From NCBI RefSeq assembly GCF_001037495.1, contig NZ_KQ089822.1, positions 2,281,403 to 2,345,402 of the forward strand: DNA of 64,000 bases, in the 5' to 3' direction. Under the pieces are notes generated by a model, which made no database searches, was not told the DNA's origin, and saw only the letters and a list, made by a program, of their open reading frames with translations. The DNA is from Citrobacter sp. MGH106. Its GTDB lineage: Bacteria > Pseudomonadota > Gammaproteobacteria > Enterobacterales > Enterobacteriaceae. The position numbers and the translations under genes were made by a program. Positions 47,764-57,850 of the stretch are shown here, piece by piece (positions within the stretch are counted from its first letter, which is position 1; each line of letters opens with the position of its first letter).

Positions 47764-48912
47764 ATGAGTTCATCGTGTATAGAAGACGTCAGCGTACCGG
47801 ATGATAACTGGTACCGAATCACCAATGAATTACTAAGCCGTGCGGGCATTACGATTAATGGTTCTGCGCCGGCGGATATTCGCGTTAAAAACCCCGTTTT
47901 TTTCAAACGTGTCCTGCAGGAAGGGTCGCTGGGTTTAGGTGAAAGCTATATGGATGGTTGGTGGGAATGCGATCGTCTGGATATGTTTTTTACCAAAGTC
48001 TTACGCGCAGATCTGGAAAGCCAACTCCCCCGCCATTTCAAAGATACTCTCCGTATCGCAACGGCGCGTCTGTTTAATCTACAGACTAAAAAGCGCGCGT
48101 GGGTTGTCGGCAAAGAGCACTACGATCTTGGCAACGATCTCTTTACCCGCATGCTCGACCCCTATATGCAGTATTCCTGCGCCTACTGGAAAGATGCCGA
48201 CACCCTGGAAGCTGCCCAGCAGGCGAAGCTCAGAATGATTAGTGAGAAACTGCAGTTGAAACCAGGAATGCGCGTGCTCGATATTGGTTGCGGCTGGGGA
48301 GGCCTGTCCCAGTTTATGGCAGCACAATACGGCGTGAGTGTGGTGGGCGTGACGATTTCAGCGGAACAACAGAAACTGGCGCAGGCGCGCTGTGAAGGGT
48401 TGGACGTTACTATTTTACTCCAGGACTACCGCGACCTGAACGACCGCTTTGACCGCATTGTCTCCGTCGGTATGTTTGAGCATGTGGGGCCAAAAAACTA
48501 CAACACCTACTTTGACGTGGTTGATCGCAATTTAAAGCCAGATGGTCTGTTTTTGCTGCACAGTATCGGTTCTAAGAAAACTGACAATAACGTTGACCCA
48601 TGGATCAACAAATACATCTTCCCGAATGGTTGTTTACCATCGGTACGCCAGATTGCCAACGCCAGCGAGTCACATTTTGTGATGGAGGACTGGCACAATT
48701 TTGGTGCGGATTACGATACCACGTTGATGGCCTGGCATGAGCGTTTCATGGAGAGCTGGCCGGAGATTGCCGATAATTATACTGAGCGTTTTAAACGCAT
48801 GTTCAGTTATTACCTCAACGCCTGTGCCGGTGCGTTTCGCGCACGTGATATTCAGCTTTGGCAGGTGGTTTTCTCTCGCGGTGTGGAACACGGCCTGCGC
48901 GTTCCCCGCTAG
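47764..48912 (+). CDS. cfa: Cyclopropane fatty acyl phospholipid synthase
   Basis: A 382-residue SAM-dependent enzyme that adds a methylene group to unsaturated acyl chains of membrane phospholipids in stationary phase and acid stress. It has an N-terminal lipid-interacting domain and a class I methyltransferase domain with VLDIGCGWGGLSQFMA (about 170) and SVGMFEHVG. The conserved Cys in ACAGAFRARDIQLWQVV is in the bicarbonate-site region. Length equals E. coli. Confidence 0.98.
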   Translation: MSSSCIEDVSVPDDNWYRITNELLSRAGITINGSAPADIRVKNPVFFKRVLQEGSLGLGESYMDGWWECDRLDMFFTKVLRADLESQLPRHFKDTLRIATARLFNLQTKKRAWVVGKEHYDLGNDLFTRMLDPYMQYSCAYWKDADTLEAAQQAKLRMISEKLQLKPGMRVLDIGCGWGGLSQFMAAQYGVSVVGVTISAEQQKLAQARCEGLDVTILLQDYRDLNDRFDRIVSVGMFEHVGPKNYNTYFDVVDRNLKPDGLFLLHSIGSKKTDNNVDPWINKYIFPNGCLPSVRQIANASESHFVMEDWHNFGADYDTTLMAWHERFMESWPEIADNYTERFKRMFSYYLNACAGAFRARDIQLWQVVFSRGVEHGLRVPR

Positions 48913-48920
48913 TTCTTTCG

Positions 48921-48946
48921 GCCCCCGTTCGCGACGGGGGCTTTTC
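48921..48946 (+). terminator. Intrinsic terminator of cfa
   Basis: GCCCCCGT and ACGGGGGC with a TCGCG loop are followed by TTTTC. It lies between convergent cfa and ribE. Confidence 0.88.
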
Positions 48947-48954
48947 ATCATGAC

Positions 48955-49602
48955 TCAGGCCCCAGCCTCACCGGTGATGTTGCTGATCGCACCTTCTCGC
49001 GCGGCCAGTACGCGCTCAACGGTATCAACAACAGCCTGTGTTTGTGGATCGATTTCAATGTTTACCCGCGCGCCAAGCTTTTTCTTGCCAAGCGTAGTAC
49101 GCTCCAGCGTTTCCGGGATCAGATGCACGCAGAAGCGCGTCGGCGTCACTTCGCCTACCGTCAGGCTGATACCATCAATACCGATAAATCCTTTATACAG
49201 GATGTATTTCATCAGCGACGTATCCTGGACCTTGAACCATATCTGCCGATTATTCTCGGAGGTCAGAATTTTTGACACCTCCGCGGTGGTCATAATATGA
49301 CCCGACATCAAATGTCCGCCAATCTCATCGCTGAATTTTGCTGCACGTTCGACGTTTACCAGGTCACCTACCCGCAGATCGCCAAGGTTGGTAATACGTA
49401 GTGTTTCTTTCATCAGGTCAAAGCTGATGCGGCTGCCATTAATTTCAGTCACTGTCAGACAGCAACCGTTATGTGCAACCGATGCGCCGGTCTCCAGCGC
49501 CTCCAGCATGTATTCAGGTAACTCCACTACATGCGTGCGAAAATTTGGTTTCTCATCAATAGACACCAGTTTTGCGGTGCCCTGCACAATACCCGTAAAC
49601 AT
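48955..49602 (-). CDS. ribE: Riboflavin synthase alpha chain
   Basis: A 215-residue enzyme (also named ribC in E. coli) that dismutates two lumazine molecules to riboflavin. Two homologous lumazine-binding barrels are visible: [12 protein letters not shown] with [13 protein letters not shown], and GGHLMSGHI with [13 protein letters not shown]. The C-terminal helix mediates trimerisation. The start MFTGIV is essential since the N-terminus lies in the active site; an open extension of seven codons upstream is ignored. Confidence 0.97.
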   Translation of the reverse strand: MFTGIVQGTAKLVSIDEKPNFRTHVVELPEYMLEALETGASVAHNGCCLTVTEINGSRISFDLMKETLRITNLGDLRVGDLVNVERAAKFSDEIGGHLMSGHIMTTAEVSKILTSENNRQIWFKVQDTSLMKYILYKGFIGIDGISLTVGEVTPTRFCVHLIPETLERTTLGKKKLGARVNIEIDPQTQAVVDTVERVLAAREGAISNITGEAGA

Positions 49603-51311
<1,709 letters not shown>

Positions 51312-51316
51312 CACGC

Positions 51317-51347
51317 AAATAGCCACCGCCTGGTGGCTATTTTTTTA
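51317..51347 (+). terminator. Intrinsic terminator of mdtK
   Basis: AAATAGCCACC and GGTGGCTATTT form a perfect eleven-base stem with a GCCT loop, followed by TTTTA. Confidence 0.9.
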
Positions 51348-51353
51348 CCAGTT

Positions 51354-52052
51354 TCAGAATGGACTGGCATTACGGGCATTGATCAACTTTGCGCTAATGG
51401 GATGCACAAAATTCAATTCACTGGCATGTAGCATCAGCCGGGGCGTTCGTTCAGTACCGGGCAACAAGCGACCACCATACAGATCACAACCTAAAATAGG
51501 ATGCCCCAACTGCTGGCAATGAATGCGCAACTGATGTGTGCGTCCGGTCTCCGGGCTGAGCTGCACCCGCGTCAATGGCAATAACGTCCCTTGCTCCACT
51601 TCGTGATAAAAGCGCTCGACAACCCGGTAATGCGAGCGCGCAGGCTTGCCGTTCACAGGGCAAATCGTCATCAGCGGAAACAGTGCTGGATCTTTGGCTA
51701 TCGCCGCATCGATTACCCCTTCGTCATGATCCAGATGCCCGCAGAGTAAGGCGCTATACATTTTAGTCACCGTTCGCTGGCTGAATTGCTGACAAAGTGC
51801 GGCGTTGATAGCTTTATTCCGCGCAATGACCATTAGCCCGGATGTTCCGAAGTCAAGACGGTGGACCAAAGTGCAGCCGGGAAAAATCTGTACCAGCCGG
51901 TGATGCACTGAATCGAGATTTTGCGGATTTTTCCCGGAAAGGCTGAGTAACCCGGCGGGTTTGTTGATAAGCACCAGGTGTTCATCCTGATAGAGCGTCT
52001 CTATCTCATCATGGCACGGCGGGGCAATAAAGGTATCGAAAATAGTAGACAT
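51354..52052 (-). CDS. RluA-family pseudouridine synthase
   Basis: A 232-residue enzyme of the RluA/RluC/RluD family without an S4 domain, in this respect like RluA. The catalytic Asp lies in VHRLDFGTSGLMVIA (about residues 62-77); other conserved parts are INKPAGLLS and LSPETGRTHQLRIHCQQLGHPILGCDLYG. It should convert uridines in tRNA or rRNA; the target is unknown. It is not the standard rluA of E. coli, which is elsewhere. It converges on mdtK. Confidence 0.9.
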   Translation of the reverse strand: MSTIFDTFIAPPCHDEIETLYQDEHLVLINKPAGLLSLSGKNPQNLDSVHHRLVQIFPGCTLVHRLDFGTSGLMVIARNKAINAALCQQFSQRTVTKMYSALLCGHLDHDEGVIDAAIAKDPALFPLMTICPVNGKPARSHYRVVERFYHEVEQGTLLPLTRVQLSPETGRTHQLRIHCQQLGHPILGCDLYGGRLLPGTERTPRLMLHASELNFVHPISAKLINARNASPF

Positions 52053-52347
52053 CAGGCTGCCCGGATGGAGTGTGGGTGTGGATCATAACGAATTTTAAGC
52101 CTGCTGGCGAATCCAGGTTAAATTTAATGGTTAGCAAAATATTAATATAGACTTTAACCGGAGACTAAACGCTATGGCTTACTATTCCACGCTGATGCGC
52201 AAAATTCAAAAATACACGCCACCCCCTATAAATAAACAATGACTAAACGAGTTTATTATAAACATAAAATTAGTAACTGGTCGGATATGAGTCCATTGCA
52301 ATAAATAAGAATATGCGACTCCTTTCCCTTACGATGAAATGGTAAAA
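52053..52347. other. AT-rich intergenic region before the Bor-like gene
   Basis: No convincing gene. A 22-codon open frame MAYYSTLMRKIQKYTPPPIN (52174-52242) has only a poorly spaced ribosome site and is not called as a gene. Confidence 0.4.
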
Positions 52348-52638
52348 ATGAAAAAGTTAATGACGGCAATGGTTGTCGCTACAGCATTATCAGGCTGCGC
52401 ACAACAAACCTTTGAAATAAATCATGGAATTTCTGAGAAACCAACTCAAGAAACCAGACAAACCTTTTTTGTTAACGGTATTGGACAGTCGCAAACCATT
52501 AATGCAGCGCGGGTTTGTGGCGGTGCTGATAAAGTTATTCGTACCGAAGTACAGGAATCAGGTATGGATGTTTTCTTACGAATCATCACTATTGGTATCT
52601 ATACCCCTAAAGAAGCCAGAGTCTATTGCTCCAAATGA
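52348..52638 (+). CDS. Bor-family lipoprotein
   Basis: A 96-residue outer-membrane lipoprotein resembling lambda Bor and plasmid Iss. The lipobox is ALSGC, then AQQTFEINHG; the core FFVNGIGQSQTINAARVCGGADKVIRTE and the end IITIGIYTPKEARVYCSK match the Bor family. Bor is linked to serum survival in E. coli. An in-frame ATG three codons earlier is possible. The gene is likely derived from phage cargo but no phage genes are beside it. Confidence 0.85.
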   Translation: MKKLMTAMVVATALSGCAQQTFEINHGISEKPTQETRQTFFVNGIGQSQTINAARVCGGADKVIRTEVQESGMDVFLRIITIGIYTPKEARVYCSK

Positions 52639-52645
52639 TCCCTGT

Positions 52646-52672
52646 CAGCAGGCATTCCTGGAATGCCTGCTG
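52646..52672 (+). terminator. Hairpin after the Bor-like gene
   Basis: CAGCAGGCATTC and GAATGCCTGCTG form a perfect twelve-base stem with a CTG loop, followed by CACTTTTG. Confidence 0.75.
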
Positions 52673-52906
52673 CACTTTTGCAGTTCGGTGCCGCTATAGC
52701 TTACTCCTTTTGTTAACCCGCGGTTTAATGCCAGATCTTCTGATAACAGAATTACAATGTTGACAAACTATTTTGTTCGTTACTCTCATTCAGTTCATAG
52801 TTGAAACATTATGTAATGATTTAGAATTTGAGTATCGCCATTTTATATTTGATGTTGACATTTAGTTCTGTCATTACTTAAGGACCAACTCAGAAGGAGG
52901 CTTTCA
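52673..52906. other. AT-rich non-coding region
   Basis: No gene is seen. It should contain the promoter for the small membrane protein downstream. Confidence 0.35.
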
Positions 52907-52990
52907 ATGCAAAAATATTTCCATTATCACTCGCAATATTGGGTATTCCTCGCAATTGCACTGGTCATTTACATACTGGCATTTCGTTAA
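52907..52990 (+). CDS. 27-residue single-helix membrane protein
   Basis: The open frame encodes MQKYFHYHSQYWVFLAIALV followed by IYILAFR. It has a polar, aromatic N-terminus and one strongly hydrophobic helix. It is preceded by an excellent ribosome site, GAAGGAGG, seven to eight bases before the ATG. No similar protein is recalled. The size and form fit the class of small regulatory membrane proteins; function is unknown. Confidence 0.6.
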   Translation: MQKYFHYHSQYWVFLAIALVIYILAFR

Positions 52991-53126
52991 TACATATTGT
53001 CAATTGATTGCCTGCATTATATAAAAATGAATGCAGTTCAAATCTGTATACAGTTCCCTGGTAAAAAAACCAGAACAAATATGAATACTCTTTAGCGTAT
53101 GATCTTCGCTTATAAGCTCACATGAA

Positions 53127-54209
53127 ATGACGAAATCATTCTTTTCAGTGCAACGAGACAGACCCATTAGTTCACTCGAGTTAAAGATTTACCGCAACTA
53201 TCGTGTGGTTCATGGAATACGCATTGCTGTGGCATTTGTTTTGACTTTTTTACTTATAAGAATGATGAAGTTACCCGATCATTCGTGGCCCCTTATTACA
53301 CTTATCGTCGTTATGGGGCCTGTCAGCTACATGGGCAACGTAATTCCCAGAGCGTTTGAACGCATGGCGGGTACCGTAACGGGAGCGATTCTGGGGATCA
53401 TCGCACTACACATTGAAGTCTATTCTCTACCCTTAATGCTGTTGTGGTGCGGCTGCGCTGCTTTCTTTTGTGGTTTTTTGGCTATCAGCAAACGTCCATA
53501 TGCAGCCTTACTGGTAGGGATAACGCTGGCAGTAGTTAGCAGTGCTCCTGCCGGAGATATACAAACAGCGCTATGGCGTAGTACCAATATCATTTTAGGC
53601 TGTATTCTGGCGATGCTGTTTACCAGCATACTTCCCCAAAGGGCATTCATTAACTGGCGTATTCAGCTGGCCGATTTTTTATCTGATTATTTAAAAATCA
53701 ATACTGCGGGCGTCTCGCGTAACGTGCTTTATCCTCCCAGAATGACCAGTCTGCAAACCCGGGCATTGAATAAAGTCGTCAAAATGCGCAATCTGATCAC
53801 GCCAGTAAATAATGAAACCCGGATACCGATAAAACTGCTTGAAGAAATTCAGTCAATAACCCGTGATATGGTTGCCGCACAAAAATTTCAGCTCAACGCT
53901 CACTGGGCCTCACGCAGAAGTCGCTTTTTGATTCTAAACTCCCATGCTCTTTCCGATATGCAGGAAATGACTCAACACACGCTCAGAGCACTAGCTCATG
54001 CCCTGCATAAAGGAAACCCCTCACCAATAGCCTCAAACAGTGAACGTCTGAATGAAATCACTCAAGAATTACATGACCTTTTACTTTCTTGTGAAAGTGA
54101 TGAAGTCATGGAAAGCGCGGTTCACGGATACGTCTGGTTAAGTATACAACTCACTGTTCAGCTTGAGACATTGTCTTCTTTAATCAACAGAGCGCTTACA
54201 GAGAAATGA
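53127..54209 (+). CDS. FUSC-family inner-membrane protein, YeeA-like
   Basis: A 360-residue protein similar over its length to E. coli YeeA (about 352 aa), with an N-terminal six-helix FUSC-like bundle (about 30-165) including DHSWPLITLIVVMGPVSYMGNVIPRAFERMAGTVTGAILG, and a cytoplasmic helical C-terminal half. It is probably a half-size aromatic acid exporter type. It is a divergent paralogue candidate because yeeA is expected elsewhere. No fusion protein or channel gene is next to it. Confidence 0.85.
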   Translation: MTKSFFSVQRDRPISSLELKIYRNYRVVHGIRIAVAFVLTFLLIRMMKLPDHSWPLITLIVVMGPVSYMGNVIPRAFERMAGTVTGAILGIIALHIEVYSLPLMLLWCGCAAFFCGFLAISKRPYAALLVGITLAVVSSAPAGDIQTALWRSTNIILGCILAMLFTSILPQRAFINWRIQLADFLSDYLKINTAGVSRNVLYPPRMTSLQTRALNKVVKMRNLITPVNNETRIPIKLLEEIQSITRDMVAAQKFQLNAHWASRRSRFLILNSHALSDMQEMTQHTLRALAHALHKGNPSPIASNSERLNEITQELHDLLLSCESDEVMESAVHGYVWLSIQLTVQLETLSSLINRALTEK

Positions 54210-54386
54210 CTGAATATATCAATAATGATGAATTTAGTTTCTTCACCGGGAAAATGACCGAGAAATAATATAGCTGTTGGCACACGTCCTATCCCCCCAC
54301 AAATTAGCGGGTATTCGCAGTGAAAGTTGGTAAATTTGCTGAACGGTTCTATAGTCGAGGCTGCTTCTCAGTTACAGGATTCACTA

Positions 54387-55496
54387 ATGCGATTTAACGG
54401 ACTGACCAAAGGTTTCTTCATTTTCATTCTTGCCCTCGTCACATGGGCGTTCTTCGACGTGCTGTCCCCCTACTTTTCCGCGATTCTGTGGGCCGCAATA
54501 TTAACCACAATCTTTAACCCGGTGAAAAATAAACTTCGCAGCGCACTGGGGGATCGCAACGGGCTGGCATCGCTGATTACCATCGGTATTATCTGTCTGA
54601 TTGTCTTTATCCCTCTGATGGTGATCCTGTCATCGCTGGCGATTGAACTGAATGTGGTTTACACCAAGCTGCAACAGAACAATACGCAGTTCCCGGAAGT
54701 GGTTAGCTCGATCCTGTCGTACATTCCGGACTGGGCCAGAACGTTCCTCGCGGAACACAATCTCGATAATGTCACGCAGATCCAGAAAAAACTCTCTGAC
54801 ATTGCGTTACAGGGCGGGCAGTACCTCGCTGGTAGCGCGTTCCTGATCGGTAAGGGGACCTTCGGCTTTGCCATCAGTTTTGGCATTATGCTGTATTTAC
54901 TGTTTTTCTTGCTGAAGGATGGGCCGTATCTGGTTCGACAGATTCTGGATTCGTTACCACTCTCAGATTTTGCCAAACAGCATCTGTTCGCCAAATTCGT
55001 CGGCGTTACGCGGGCGACGGTAAAAGGCACTGCGGTGGTTGCCGTTGTTCAGGGTACGCTGGGGGGTATTGCTTTTGCGATAGTCGACATTGACGGTAGC
55101 ATTCTGTGGGGCGCGCTGATGGCGTTTCTTTCACTGGTTCCCGCGGTTGGTTCAGCGATTGTCTGGGTGCCAGCAGCCATTTTCCTCTTCGCCACACAGC
55201 AAATTTGGCAGGGACTGTTTATCGTCGGATTTTTCGTGATTATTGTCGGTCTGGTGGACAATATCCTGCGCCCGCTACTGGTGGGTAAAGACACTAAAAT
55301 GCCTGACTACCTGATTCTGATTTCCACACTCGGCGGGATGGAGATCTACGGAATCAACGGTTTTGTTATCGGCCCTCTGATTGCTGCGCTGTTCCTTGCC
55401 AGCTGGAACCTGTTCTCCGGTCGTGACCACGAAGGAAATGCCGAAGGAATCGACGAAGCGTTTATGGAAGAAGGAAAAAATCCTCCAGATTTGTAA
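54387..55496 (+). CDS. AI-2E family transporter
   Basis: A membrane protein of the AI-2E (TqsA/PerM/YdiK) family, about 369 aa with eight predicted helices and the long soluble loop between helices 3 and 4. Conserved parts are TAVVAVVQGTLGGIAFAIV, LSLVPAVGSAIVWVPAAI and DNILRPLLVGKDTKMPDYLILISTLGG. The ATG with AGGA seven bases upstream is preferred to a TTG twenty codons earlier. The substrate is unknown; relatives export autoinducer-2 or act as Na+/H+ antiporters. Confidence 0.87.
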   Translation: MRFNGLTKGFFIFILALVTWAFFDVLSPYFSAILWAAILTTIFNPVKNKLRSALGDRNGLASLITIGIICLIVFIPLMVILSSLAIELNVVYTKLQQNNTQFPEVVSSILSYIPDWARTFLAEHNLDNVTQIQKKLSDIALQGGQYLAGSAFLIGKGTFGFAISFGIMLYLLFFLLKDGPYLVRQILDSLPLSDFAKQHLFAKFVGVTRATVKGTAVVAVVQGTLGGIAFAIVDIDGSILWGALMAFLSLVPAVGSAIVWVPAAIFLFATQQIWQGLFIVGFFVIIVGLVDNILRPLLVGKDTKMPDYLILISTLGGMEIYGINGFVIGPLIAALFLASWNLFSGRDHEGNAEGIDEAFMEEGKNPPDL

Positions 55497-55512
55497 TGGT
55501 GTGACGATAACA

Positions 55513-55536
55513 AAAGGCGGCCAATGGTCGCCTTTT
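55513..55536 (+). terminator. Intrinsic terminator after the AI-2E gene
   Basis: AAAGGCG and CGCCTTT with an inner CCA/TGG pair are followed by TTATTAT. Confidence 0.8.
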
Positions 55537-55613
55537 TATTATCACGCAAAATCATACGTTTCCTATAATTTCAATCATGCTTATTCATTAATCGTCGCAA
55601 AAGGAACTCACAG

Positions 55614-57398
55614 GTGCGAATCGCCACAATAACTAACTGGGCCTATAGCGCGACGGTATGTCTGACCATTGTCTCCGGCGTCGTCATGCTGATGGCGTCC
55701 AACGCAGATAATACCGAACGCCAGGCGGTAGAGCAGCGGTATGTATTCGACAAACTGACCGGGGAGGTGGAAACCGACGCCTGGTCGCTGTCTGATTTGG
55801 CCCGTTTGTACGCTGTCACTAAAAACCCTGACACCCTGGACACCTATCGCCAGAAGGAAACGTCGCTAAAAGAGATTGAGCACCGGCTGGCGAACCTGAA
55901 AGACGCCGGGGCAACGGGCGAAGAATTGGCGCTATTGCATGAAGGGCTACAAATCGTTGATACATTGCAGGAAGAGCAAGCGATGGCGTTTTCCAGCGTG
56001 GCGCGCGGAGAAGATCAGCAAGCCATCGCCCTGCTCTCCAGTAAAGCCTATGAACAGGAACTGGAGCGAGCGCAGGATCGGATAGACCATTTTCGGCAGA
56101 TACTCGACAATCGTGTTCGCGACACGATTCAGGAAGCTACTCAGGCATCCCGCACCCTGCGCACGCTGTCAGAAGTGATGGTTGGACTGACGGCGCTGTT
56201 ATTTTTGTTTGTCCTCGGATTTATTCTAAAACGCCGCGTGCTACGCCCCGTCGTGCGCCTCAGTGACGTTGTTCACCGACTGGCTTCACAGGATTACGCC
56301 GTTGAAACGCCCAATTTCAACCAGATTGATGAGATCGGAGATATGGCGCAGGCAATCCGAATTTTTCGCGAGAACGGTCTGGTGCGACAGCGACTGGAGA
56401 AAGAGCGTGATGCAGACTGGGCGATACGCGAATTATTGGCACGTATGACGCAGCGTTTACAAGGTTGCGAGAATTTTGCGGATGTGATCAACGTAGCGGA
56501 GCTTTTTGCACCAAACATTGCGCCCGGGATTGCTGGTCGACTCTACATCCTTGATCGGGATCCCTGGCAGATGCGCTGTGTCGCTGAATGGCTTTCATCT
56601 GAGGGCAAAGCGGATGCTTTCCACCCGGATGAATGCTGGGCAGTTCGTCGTGGGCAGAGCCATCCACCGGTACACGGTGAGCCGGATATCGCCTGCTACC
56701 ATCTGCCGGAATCGTGCCAAAATCACTCGCTGTGTGTGCCGCTGATTGCCCAGGGCGAAGCGATTGGTCTGCTCTCATTCCAGAATCTAAGCGAGGAAAG
56801 CGCACCTTCCCGAGCCTATCTGGAACTGATGGCGGAGGCACTCGGCCTGGCCTTAGCCAACCAGCGTCTACGCGACGCATTGCTGGAAAAGGCGCTCTAT
56901 GATCCCCTGACCGGTCTGCGCAACCGTCATCATCTGGAAGATACCCTGCGAACCCAGATGAGCCAGGCAATACGCAATCAGGAGCCACTCAGTTGCCTGA
57001 TGATCGATATCGATCACTTCAAAAACATAAATGACCGTTTTGGTCACGAAGCGGGTGACGGCGTCATCAAAAGCGTCGCAGCCATTATTCAGCGCGTTGT
57101 ACACGACAATGGAATGGCCTTTCGTTACGGCGGCGAAGAGTTCCTGGTCCTGCTGACCAGCATGGGTGAAGAGGCCGCGAACCGACTCGCGACGGATATT
57201 TACAACGGCGTACGCGAACTGTCACTGCGTTTTGGCGTGTCGGATATTGGCCATGTTGATGTCTCTATCGGCGTTGCCAGTTACCCGCAACACGCGCAAA
57301 GCGACAACCTGCTACGTGCCGCAGACGTGGCGCTCTATCGCGCAAAAGAGTTGGGTCGTTCGCGTATTGTGAGCTTTGGTATGCTGGAAGCAGGCTGA
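55614..57398 (+). CDS. Diguanylate cyclase with HAMP, GAF and GGDEF domains
   Basis: A 594-residue membrane-bound signalling enzyme that should make cyclic di-GMP. Order: N-terminal transmembrane helix (about 10-28), a periplasmic four-helix-bundle-like sensor (about 30-180), second helix (about 183-203), HAMP (about 204-258), GAF domain (about 275-420) and GGDEF domain (about 430-590). The active motif is FRYGGEEFLVLL. The inhibitory RxxD site expected a few residues before it is not present (HDNG instead). The start is GTG. I do not recognise a named orthologue. Confidence 0.88.
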   Translation: MRIATITNWAYSATVCLTIVSGVVMLMASNADNTERQAVEQRYVFDKLTGEVETDAWSLSDLARLYAVTKNPDTLDTYRQKETSLKEIEHRLANLKDAGATGEELALLHEGLQIVDTLQEEQAMAFSSVARGEDQQAIALLSSKAYEQELERAQDRIDHFRQILDNRVRDTIQEATQASRTLRTLSEVMVGLTALLFLFVLGFILKRRVLRPVVRLSDVVHRLASQDYAVETPNFNQIDEIGDMAQAIRIFRENGLVRQRLEKERDADWAIRELLARMTQRLQGCENFADVINVAELFAPNIAPGIAGRLYILDRDPWQMRCVAEWLSSEGKADAFHPDECWAVRRGQSHPPVHGEPDIACYHLPESCQNHSLCVPLIAQGEAIGLLSFQNLSEESAPSRAYLELMAEALGLALANQRLRDALLEKALYDPLTGLRNRHHLEDTLRTQMSQAIRNQEPLSCLMIDIDHFKNINDRFGHEAGDGVIKSVAAIIQRVVHDNGMAFRYGGEEFLVLLTSMGEEAANRLATDIYNGVRELSLRFGVSDIGHVDVSIGVASYPQHAQSDNLLRAADVALYRAKELGRSRIVSFGMLEAG

Positions 57399-57429
57399 AA
57401 TATTCTCCATCCTGAAATGAGGGTTTAAC

Positions 57430-57828
57430 ATGCTGACAGGACTAAACCATCTCACTCTTGCTGTTAGTGATGTAGCAAGAAGTTTTGATTTTTACGTGAA
57501 CGAGCTTGGTTTTGTCCCTCAGGCCAGGTGGAGTCGCGGGGCCTATCTTTCACTGGGAGAGCTATGGTTATGCCTTTCCGCCGATGTCGTTAAACCTCAG
57601 TTGGACTATACCCACTACGCATTCAGCATCCAATCCGATAAATTTGCCCCTTTCGTTGAGAAACTGCGGTCATCCGGCATTGTCGAATGGAAGTCGAACA
57701 AGAGCGAAGGCCAATCCATTTACTTTCTGGATCCGGATGGACACAAGCTGGAAGTACATATTGGTAGTTTAGAGAGTCGGCTCAACGAGTGCAAAGCACA
57801 TCCTTATGAAAAAATGGAGTTTTTCTGA
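57430..57828 (+). CDS. fosA: FosA-type fosfomycin:glutathione transferase
   Basis: A 132-residue VOC-fold metalloenzyme that adds glutathione to fosfomycin in the presence of Mn2+ and K+. The metal ligands His7 (LNHLTLAV), His62 (DYTHYAF) and Glu108 (GHKLEVHIGSL) are present, as are Thr9 and the SEG...YFLDPDGH active-site segment. Compared with Klebsiella FosA the loop before DYTHYAF is five residues shorter. It appears chromosomal; no mobile element is next to it. Function as a resistance enzyme is inferred. Confidence 0.87.
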   Translation: MLTGLNHLTLAVSDVARSFDFYVNELGFVPQARWSRGAYLSLGELWLCLSADVVKPQLDYTHYAFSIQSDKFAPFVEKLRSSGIVEWKSNKSEGQSIYFLDPDGHKLEVHIGSLESRLNECKAHPYEKMEFF

Positions 57829-57850
57829 TGCAACTCGTGCGCCAATCCAT

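Noticed and set aside
52174-52242. 22-codon ORF before the Bor-like gene
   Set aside because: The ribosome site is weak and poorly spaced, and no membrane or other feature supports it.
57430-57828. fosA as part of a resistance transposon
   Set aside because: No insertion sequence, integrase or repeat flanks it; it looks like a chromosomal gene.
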